A stretch of 64,000 nucleotides of DNA from Mycobacterium kubicae (GTDB lineage: Bacteria > Actinomycetota > Actinomycetes > Mycobacteriales > Mycobacteriaceae), in NCBI RefSeq assembly GCF_015689175.1, contig NZ_CP065047.1, forward strand, positions 5,828,001 through 5,892,000, read 5' to 3'. Shown here piece by piece: positions 58,389-64,000 of this stretch. Under the pieces are notes generated by a model. It was not told the origin of the DNA. It saw nothing but the letters and a program-made list of their open reading frames with translations, and did no database searches. Positions within the stretch are counted from its first letter, which is position 1, and each line of letters starts with the position of its first letter. The translations under genes were made by a program, and so were the position numbers.

Positions 58389-58404
58389 GCGAACATATGT
58401 TCGT
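58389..58404 (+). promoter_or_regulatory. LexA/SOS box over the dinB start codon
   Basis: CGAACATATGTTCG (58390-58403) is a perfect 14-bp palindrome and fits the mycobacterial SOS consensus TCGAAC-N4-GTTCGA at 10 of 12 positions, all inner ones. The dinB ATG (58397) is in the centre, the same geometry as the REP13E12-like gene of this window. Confidence 0.7.
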
Positions 58405-59596
58405 GCGGTGCGAGGCGTCCATCCTGCACGCGGATCTGGACTCGTTCTACGCCTCCGTCGAGCAACGGGATGACCCGACGTTGCGGGGCCGGCCGGTGAT
58501 CGTCGGGGGCGGCGTCGTGCTGGCGGCCAGCTACGAGGCCAAGGCGTACGGCGTGCGAACCGCGATGGGCGGCGCCCAGGCTCTGCGGCTGTGTCCGCAC
58601 GCGGTCGTGGTGCCGCCGCGGATGAGCGCTTACTCGCGCGCCAGTGATGCCGTCTTCGAGGTGTTCCGGCACTGCACCCCACTCGTCGAGCCGGTCTCGG
58701 TGGACGAGGCGTTTCTCGATGTCAGCGGCTTACGCCGGGTGTCGGGCACACCGGTGCAGATCGCGGCACAATTGCGCGCCGAGGTGCGCGAGCTGGTGGG
58801 ATTGCCGATCACCGTCGGCGTGGCCCGCACCAAGTTCCTGGCCAAAGTGGCCAGCCAGGAAGCCAAACCCGACGGGCTGCTGCTGGTCCCACCCGACCAG
58901 GAACTGGCCTTCCTGCATCCGCTGCCGGTGCGCCGGTTGTGGGGGGTGGGCGCCAAGACCGCCGAGAAGCTGCAAGCCCATGGCGTGCGGACGGTTGCCG
59001 ACGTCGCCGAACTCGGCGAATCGACGCTAGCGTCCATGGTCGGCGGTGCCATGGGCCGCCAACTGTATGCCCTGTCCCGCAACATCGATCGGCGCCGGGT
59101 CGTCACCGGGGTGCGTCGGCGCTCGGTGGGCGCCCAGCGCGCGCTCGGGCGCCGCGGCAACACCATGTCACCGGCCGAACTCGACGCGGTGGTGATCACG
59201 CTAATCGACCGCATCACCACCCGGATGCGCGCGGCCGGTCGCACCGGCCGCACCGTGGTGTTGCGGTTGCGGTTCGACGACTTCACCCGCGCGACCCGCT
59301 CGCACACGCTGCCGCAGGCCACCTCCGCGACGCAGCCCATCCTCGCCGCGGCGCGCCGACTACTCGCCGCCGCCCAGCCCGACATCGCGCAGCGCGGTTT
59401 GACTCTGGTCGGATTCGCGGTTTCGGGCATCGACCGCAGCGGCGCCCAGCAGCTGATGCTCCCGTTCGACGGGGAATCCCCGGCGATCGACGCGGCGGTG
59501 GACCGGATCCGGCATCGCTACGGCAAGGCCGCGGTCACCCGCGCGGTATTGGTCGGGCGCGACCCGGGTTTGGAGATGCCACACCTACCGGACTGA
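58397..59596 (+). CDS. dinB: Y-family DNA polymerase IV (DinB)
   Basis: 399 aa translesion polymerase. Palm motifs: ILHADLDSFYASVEQR (first metal Asp) and VEPVSVDEAFLDVSG (catalytic Asp-Glu). The steric-gate position is the Phe of DSFYASVE. A thumb with two HhH motifs (GVGAKTAEKLQAHGV) and a little-finger domain follow. The C-terminus has QQLMLPF, a beta-clamp binding motif, which some mycobacterial DinB paralogues lack. The place beside rraA suggests the M. smegmatis DinB3 group. The ATG sits inside an SOS box with no Shine-Dalgarno, so a leaderless, damage-inducible mRNA is likely. The 3' end overlaps the convergent PHP gene by 12 bp. Confidence 0.93.
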   Translation: MFVRCEASILHADLDSFYASVEQRDDPTLRGRPVIVGGGVVLAASYEAKAYGVRTAMGGAQALRLCPHAVVVPPRMSAYSRASDAVFEVFRHCTPLVEPVSVDEAFLDVSGLRRVSGTPVQIAAQLRAEVRELVGLPITVGVARTKFLAKVASQEAKPDGLLLVPPDQELAFLHPLPVRRLWGVGAKTAEKLQAHGVRTVADVAELGESTLASMVGGAMGRQLYALSRNIDRRRVVTGVRRRSVGAQRALGRRGNTMSPAELDAVVITLIDRITTRMRAAGRTGRTVVLRLRFDDFTRATRSHTLPQATSATQPILAAARRLLAAAQPDIAQRGLTLVGFAVSGIDRSGAQQLMLPFDGESPAIDAAVDRIRHRYGKAAVTRAVLVGRDPGLEMPHLPD

Positions 59597-60589
59597 CCAG
59601 TCCAGCAGCTCTTCCACGGGCCAGGTGTTCACGATGCGCTCGGCGTCGATCTCCGCGTCCAGCGCCCGCTGCGCGCCATAACCCAGGAAGTCCAACTGGC
59701 CGGGCGCGTGCGCGTCGGTGTCGATGCTGAACACACAGCCGAGGTCGCGCGCCAGGTGCAACAGGCGGGTGGGCGGATCTCGTCGCTCCGGGCGCGAGTT
59801 GATCTCGACCGCGGTGCCGTGGTCGCGACACGCGGTGAATACCGCCTCGGCGTCGAATTTCGACTCGGGCCGAATCCCGCGGTTGCCCGCAACCAGCCGG
59901 CCGGTGCAGTGGCCCAGCACATTGGTGTGTTCGTTGGACACCGCGCGCACCATGCGGCGCGTCATCGCCGCGGCGTCCATCGACAGCTTGGAGTGCACGC
60001 TGGCCACCACGATGTCCAGCCGCTCCAGCAACTCGGGCTCCTGATCCAGGCTGCCGTCATCAAGGATGTCGACCTCGATCCCGGTCAGGATGCGCATCGG
60101 GGCGAACTGCTCGCGCAGTTCGTCGATCACGTCGAGCTGTTTGCGCAGGCGTTCGGGTGAGAGCCCGTTGGCGATGGTCAGCCGCGGCGAGTGGTCGGTC
60201 AGCGCGCAGTACTCATGCCCCAGAGCCGCCGCGGTCGCCATCATCTCCTCGATGGGCGCCGATCCGTCCGACCAGTTCGAATGCAGATGCAGGTCGCCGC
60301 GCAGCGCGGCGCGGAGATCTCCGCCGCCCAGATCTTGCGCGGCAGAACGCAATTCGACGAGTAGGTCGGGCTCCCGCCCGGACCACGCCTGGTCGATCAC
60401 CTTGGCCGTTTTCGGGCCGATGCCCGGCAGCGTCTGCCAGCTGTTGGCCTGCCCGTGCCGTTCCCGGGTGGCCTCGTCGAGCTTTTCGATGATGTCGGCG
60501 GCGTTGCGATAGGCCATGACGCGACGGGGATCATCCCTCTTGCGGTCCCGGTAATAGGCGATCTGGCGCAGCGCGATCACCGGGTCCAT
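59585..60589 (-). CDS. PHP-domain protein with PolX-like helix-hairpin-helix N-terminus (Rv3856c type)
   Basis: 334 aa from the ATG at 60589, which overlaps the upstream stop by one base (TGATG). The N-terminal PolX-type helical domain (about 1-75) has LPGIGPKTAKVID as HhH. The PHP phosphoesterase domain follows: DLHLHSNWSDGSAP, ALTDHSPRL, GIEVDIL, VASVHSKL, GHCTGR, EINSRPERRD and DTDAHAPGQLD supply the metal-binding His/Asp/Glu residues. It resembles the exonuclease half of bacterial PolX without a polymerase palm. A DNA-repair role is plausible, next to dinB. Confidence 0.92.
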   Translation of the reverse strand: MDPVIALRQIAYYRDRKRDDPRRVMAYRNAADIIEKLDEATRERHGQANSWQTLPGIGPKTAKVIDQAWSGREPDLLVELRSAAQDLGGGDLRAALRGDLHLHSNWSDGSAPIEEMMATAAALGHEYCALTDHSPRLTIANGLSPERLRKQLDVIDELREQFAPMRILTGIEVDILDDGSLDQEPELLERLDIVVASVHSKLSMDAAAMTRRMVRAVSNEHTNVLGHCTGRLVAGNRGIRPESKFDAEAVFTACRDHGTAVEINSRPERRDPPTRLLHLARDLGCVFSIDTDAHAPGQLDFLGYGAQRALDAEIDAERIVNTWPVEELLDWSVR

Positions 60590-61020
60590 CAGAGGAACTG
60601 CCCGTCGATGAAGCCGGCGAAAACGACTCCGAAGCCGCCGATCTCGCCGAGGATGAGCGACCACATCGCCAGCCCGGTGCCCGGCGGGGGAGGGTCGAAT
60701 TGGTTCTCGGTGTCCCGGCGCGCGCCGTGCAGAATGTAGCTGCCGATGGCGGCGACGAAGAAGAAGACCACCACCATCGCGGCGGTGAGGTTGACCCACG
60801 TTGGCCACGCACTCAGTTCCACGAACGCCGCCGTCAGCAGGGTGGCGAAGGCGTACAGCAGCGCGGCCCGGTGGGCGATGTCGACGTACGGATGGGCGCG
60901 ATGCTCGGCGGTGGTCATGATCTGCCGGTACTTCCAGACCCCGAGAACCAGCGCCAGCAGAAAGATCAGTCCGGTCGCCAGCAGCGTGATCTTGGTGTCG
61001 ATTCCCAGGGCACAGCTCAT
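60589..61020 (-). CDS. Four-TM membrane protein (Rv3857c position)
   Basis: 143 aa with four hydrophobic segments (about 9-27, 53-70, 77-98, 115-137). A conserved-looking His-rich cytoplasmic loop (EHRAHPYVDIAHRAA) and a Pro-rich loop (QFDPPPPGTGLAMW) are visible. No family function is known. As I recall, the M. tuberculosis protein at this place has only 64 residues, so it may be truncated there. It is upstream of, and coupled to, the PHP gene. Confidence 0.85.
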   Translation of the reverse strand: MSCALGIDTKITLLATGLIFLLALVLGVWKYRQIMTTAEHRAHPYVDIAHRAALLYAFATLLTAAFVELSAWPTWVNLTAAMVVVFFFVAAIGSYILHGARRDTENQFDPPPPGTGLAMWSLILGEIGGFGVVFAGFIDGQFL

Positions 61021-61071
61021 CGTTCGCTCGAGTCTAGTTCGGCCACAGGAAACTGGCCTACGGTCGATGTC

Positions 61072-61923
61072 ATGCGATTCGCTTTCAAGACCTCACCCCA
61101 AGACACCACCTGGGCGGACATGCTGGCCGTCTGGACCGCGGCCGACGACATCGACGTCTTCGAATCCGGGTGGACCTTCGATCACTTCTATCCCATCTTC
61201 AGCGACTCCGCCGGCCCCTGCCTGGAGGGCTGGACGACACTGACCGCGCTGGCCCAGGCGACCACCCGGCTCCGGCTGGGCACGCTCGTCACCGGCATCC
61301 ACTACCGCCATCCCGCGGTATTGGCCAACATGGCCGCCGCCCTGGACGTCATCTCCAACGGACGGCTGGAACTGGGCATCGGCGCCGGCTGGAACGAGGA
61401 GGAGTCGGGCGCCTACGGCATCGAATTGGGCACCATCAAGGAGCGCTTCGACCGGTTCGAGGAGGCGTGCGAGGTGATCACCAGCCTGCTCAGCAAGGAG
61501 ACCACCACGTTCGACGGCAAGTTCTATCAGCTCAAGGACGCGCGCAACGAGCCGAAGGGACCACAGCGGCCGCACCCGCCCATCTGTATCGGCGGTAACG
61601 GAGAAAAGCGCACGCTACGGATCACCGCGCGCTACGCCCAGCACTGGAATTTCGTCGGCGGCACGCCCGAAGAGTTCGCCCGCAAGCGCGACGTCCTGGC
61701 CTCCCACTGCGCCGATATCGGGCGCGACCCGAAAGAGATCATGTTGTCGGCTCATCTCCGGCTGGACAACGACCGCAACTTCGGCCAAGTCATCGAGCAG
61801 GCGGCCGGGCTGGCGGCCGAAGGACTCGACTTGGGGATCGTCTACATCACGCCGCCCCACGACCCCAAGGTGCTGGAACCGCTTGCCGAGGCGATCCGGG
61901 ATTCCGGCTTGCTCGCCTCCTAG
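61072..61923 (+). CDS. LLM-class F420-dependent oxidoreductase
   Basis: 283 aa from the ATG at 61072. Luciferase-like TIM barrel: SGWTFDHFYPIF, TRLRLGTLVTGIHYRHPAVLANMAAALDVISNGRLELGIGAGWNEEE (F420-binding region), and PPICIGGNGEKRTLRITARYAQHWN. It uses the deazaflavin F420 rather than FMN by family likeness; the substrate is unknown. There is no Shine-Dalgarno. It is divergent from the four-TM gene and followed by a hairpin terminator. Confidence 0.9.
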   Translation: MRFAFKTSPQDTTWADMLAVWTAADDIDVFESGWTFDHFYPIFSDSAGPCLEGWTTLTALAQATTRLRLGTLVTGIHYRHPAVLANMAAALDVISNGRLELGIGAGWNEEESGAYGIELGTIKERFDRFEEACEVITSLLSKETTTFDGKFYQLKDARNEPKGPQRPHPPICIGGNGEKRTLRITARYAQHWNFVGGTPEEFARKRDVLASHCADIGRDPKEIMLSAHLRLDNDRNFGQVIEQAAGLAAEGLDLGIVYITPPHDPKVLEPLAEAIRDSGLLAS

Positions 61924-62264
61924 CCGCAGCAAACCTCCTTCGCGCGTGTGACTAAAAGTTTGGCGTAGTCACACCGCGAAGCGGAGCAGATCTTCGGCGG
62001 TGACCAGACGCTCATGTCTGGCGGGAAATTCGTGACTCTTCACTGGGTGGCGGAACCATGACCAGGCGATTCGGCCCATCCGTGACCGGGGTAATGGGTT
62101 GGTACGCACAGTGACACTCCCTGCGATCGAACATCTCAGCCGGGTTATGACACATGCCCACTATGTGACTCAACCCACAAGCGACTATTAGACACCTGGG
62201 TTCCGGCAAACACGAGCCGACGCGCCGAGCGAAACACCGCGTGTTTCTGGTGTGGCTGCTGTGA
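61924..62264. other. 341-bp region between convergent F420 oxidoreductase and gltD genes
   Basis: Apart from the hairpin at 61939-61980, I see no gene, RNA or named site. An open 65-codon frame on the minus strand lacks a ribosome site and any recognisable sequence. Confidence 0.5.
61939..61980 (+). terminator. Hairpin terminator after the F420 oxidoreductase gene
   Basis: GTGTGACTA (61946-61954) pairs with TAGTCACAC (61966-61974). TTCGCG (61939-61944) with CGCGAA (61975-61980) extends the stem after one unpaired base. It begins 16 bp after the stop codon. No T-tract. Confidence 0.75.
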
Positions 62265-63731
62265 CTACTGGAGCGGAGCGGCGGTGGGCTTGATCGGCGC
62301 CGGGAGTGCGCTGACCCCCATCAGGTACCGGTCCACACCCTGGGCCGCGGCCCTGCCTTCAGCAATCGCCCAAACGATCAACGACTGGCCGCGACCCATG
62401 TCGCCGGCAACGAAAACGCCGGGAACCGAGGTGTCGAAGTCGTCGCCGCGAGCCACGTTGCCGCGCTCGGTCAGCTTCACTTCGAGGTCGGTCAGCAGCC
62501 CGGGCTTCTCCGGTCCGACGAATCCCATCGCCAGCAAAACCAAGTCGGCCTCCAGTTCGAAGTCCGATCCTTCGACCTTGACGAACTTGCCGTCTTGCAT
62601 GCGCACTTCGTGCGCCTTGAGGGCGCAGACGCGGCCGTCCTGGCCGAGGAACTCCTCGGTGTTGACCGAGAAGACGCGCTCGCCGCCCTCTTCGTGTGCC
62701 GACGACACCCGGTACATCAGCGGGTAGGTCGGCCAGGGGGTGGACGCCGCGCGGGTCTCGGGCGGGCGGGGCATGATCTCGAACTGGTGGATGCTTGCCG
62801 CGCCCTGGCGGTGCGCGGTACCGAGGCAGTCAGCGCCGGTGTCACCACCGCCGATGATGATGACCTTCTTGCCGCGGGCGGTGATCGGCGGCTCGCCGTC
62901 GGGCCCCAGCACGTCATCGCCTTCCTGGACCCGGTTGGCCCAGGGCAGGTACTCCATCGCCTGGTGGATGCCGTCCAGATCCCGCCCGGGGACCGGGAGG
63001 TCGCGGGCGGCGGTCGCACCGCCGGCCAGCACCACCGCGTCGAAGTCGGCGCGCAACTGTTCGACGGTGATGTCCACCCCGACGTTGACGCCCGTGCGGA
63101 ACTCGGTGCCTTCGGCCCGCATCTGCTCCAACCGCCGGTCCAGGACCCGCTTTTCCATCTTGAACTCGGGAATGCCGTACCGCAGTAGGCCACCGATGCG
63201 GTCGTCGCGCTCGAAGACGGTCACGTGGTGACCGGCGCGGGTGAGCTGCTGCGCCGCGGCCAGCCCGGCCGGGCCCGAACCCACGATGGCGACCTTCTTC
63301 CCGGTCAACTCCTCGGGCGGCAGCGGCTTGACGAAGCCTTCCTCGAAGGCGCGGTCGATGATCTCGAGCTCGATCTGCTTGATCGTCACGGGATCTTGGT
63401 TGATGCCCAGCACGCACGCCGGCTCGCACGGCGCCGGACACAACCGCCCGGTGAAGTCAGGGAAGTTGTTGGTGGCGTGCAGCCGTTCGATCGCATCGCG
63501 CCACCGACCGTTGCGCACCAGGTCGTTCCACTCCGGGATCAAGTTGCCCAGCGGACAGCCGTTGTGGCAGAACGGAATACCGCAATCCATGCAACGGGTG
63601 GCCTGCTCGCGCACCGCCCCTTCGCTGAAGTCCTCGTAGACCTCGTTCCAGTCGCGCAGTCGCAACGGCACCGGCCGACGCGACGGCAACTCCCGGTGGG
63701 TGTATTTCAGGAAGCCGCTCGGATCAGCCAT
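62265..63731 (-). CDS. gltD: Glutamate synthase small subunit (NADPH)
   Basis: 488 aa from the ATG at 63731 ([16 protein letters not shown]), the M. tuberculosis length. It passes electrons from NADPH through FAD and [4Fe-4S] clusters to GltB, which makes two glutamates from glutamine and 2-oxoglutarate. N-terminal cluster Cys: [14 protein letters not shown] and [12 protein letters not shown] motif [22 protein letters not shown] motif [16 protein letters not shown]-terminal FAVAGDMG-type sequence ([17 protein letters not shown]). It overlaps gltB by 8 bp. Confidence 0.97.
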   Translation of the reverse strand: MADPSGFLKYTHRELPSRRPVPLRLRDWNEVYEDFSEGAVREQATRCMDCGIPFCHNGCPLGNLIPEWNDLVRNGRWRDAIERLHATNNFPDFTGRLCPAPCEPACVLGINQDPVTIKQIELEIIDRAFEEGFVKPLPPEELTGKKVAIVGSGPAGLAAAQQLTRAGHHVTVFERDDRIGGLLRYGIPEFKMEKRVLDRRLEQMRAEGTEFRTGVNVGVDITVEQLRADFDAVVLAGGATAARDLPVPGRDLDGIHQAMEYLPWANRVQEGDDVLGPDGEPPITARGKKVIIIGGGDTGADCLGTAHRQGAASIHQFEIMPRPPETRAASTPWPTYPLMYRVSSAHEEGGERVFSVNTEEFLGQDGRVCALKAHEVRMQDGKFVKVEGSDFELEADLVLLAMGFVGPEKPGLLTDLEVKLTERGNVARGDDFDTSVPGVFVAGDMGRGQSLIVWAIAEGRAAAQGVDRYLMGVSALPAPIKPTAAPLQ

Positions 63732-64000
63732 GTGATGCCGCCATGATCGCTTTGTCCACATCTACACCGTCGCGTTCGGCTTCGGCGATGGCCTGCAGCA
63801 CCCGCTTGTAGTCGCGCGGCATCACCTTGGCAAAGTGCCGGTGTTGCGCGGCCCAGTCAGCCAGGATCCGCTGTCCCACAGCCGAATCGGTAGCGTCGAC
63901 GTGGGCCTGAATGATGCCGTGCAGGAAGTCGACGTCGTCTTCGTCGATGCTCTCCAGCTCGACCATTTCGGGATTGAGGTTGGCGGGCAGTGCGCCGTCC
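63724..64000 (-). CDS. gltB: Glutamate synthase large subunit, 3' end (partial)
   Basis: The last 91 codons of gltB run off the right edge. The C-terminus ...[44 protein letters not shown] onward is the end of the GXGXG-domain tail of GltB. The stop overlaps the gltD start by 8 bp, indicating coupled synthesis of the two subunits. Confidence 0.93.
   Translation of the reverse strand, partial: DGALPANLNPEMVELESIDEDDVDFLHGIIQAHVDATDSAVGQRILADWAAQHRHFAKVMPRDYKRVLQAIAEAERDGVDVDKAIMAASHG

Noticed and set aside
60700..61071. Longer start for the F420 oxidoreductase
   Set aside because: The upstream part of the frame is antisense to the four-TM gene; the ATG at 61072 fits the usual N-terminus of LLM enzymes.

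Overview
This is high-GC actinobacterial chromosome from a slow-growing Mycobacterium outside the M. tuberculosis complex. The gene order follows the M. tuberculosis block from Rv3799c (accD4) to Rv3859c (gltB) almost gene for gene. Several clade-specific differences stand out. The sulfolipid-1 cluster (Rv3820c-Rv3828c) is missing. A dinB polymerase sits where ethA/ethR lie in M. tuberculosis. SodA carries the Mn-type Gln145. The species cannot be fixed from sequence alone. Comparisons with M. tuberculosis are from memory of that genome.

Layout. (1) 1-19.5 kb, minus strand, is the mycolate/arabinogalactan cell-envelope block: accD4-pks13-fadD32 condense and activate mycolate precursors, followed by a cutinase-like lipase, fbpD, fbpA, aftB, ubiA, a PAP2 phosphatase, glfT2 and glf. 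Overlapping stop/start codons run through glf-glfT2-PAP2-ubiA. (2) 19.7-26.1 kb, plus strand: the repetitive surface protein Erp, a peptidoglycan amidase with LGFP repeats, an unusual ornithine decarboxylase-spermidine synthase fusion, and the PE_PGRS62-like PE protein. (3) 26.1-31.3 kb is an accessory island: an IS110-family element with a structured non-coding end, a REP13E12-like HNH protein under a LexA box, and a three-gene minus-strand operon (Ser/Gly-tailed membrane protein, ATP-grasp ligase of the glutathionylspermidine-synthase family, DUF350 membrane protein). This operon resembles the enterobacterial yjfM/yjfC/yjfL and ygiB/ygiC sets. Together with the polyamine fusion gene it is the best candidate for a little-described system, possibly polyamine or peptide ligation to a membrane protein.

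(4) 31.4-44.9 kb: HAD phosphatase, three tandem acyltransferases, an APH-like kinase, a metallo-beta-lactamase/Rieske protein, an FAD oxidoreductase and a TetR regulator with two matching operators, AraC, serS and small conserved genes. (5) 44.9-50.2 kb: phosphoglycerate mutase-like protein, pheA, an IdeR-boxed DUF2470 gene, a full-length LytR-CpsA-Psr protein, ferritin bfrB and glpQ1. (6) 50.2-55.4 kb: a DUF4328 membrane protein, a 59-bp tandem repeat, a DnaA-box cluster, sodA with a textbook terminator, a manganese (yybP-ykoY) riboswitch before a UPF0016 manganese exporter, and espR. (7) 55.4-64 kb: a YcnI-CopC copper pair, the Lys/Ala-rich Rv3852-like protein, rraA, SOS-boxed dinB, a PHP-domain protein, an F420-type oxidoreductase, and gltD with the 3' end of gltB.
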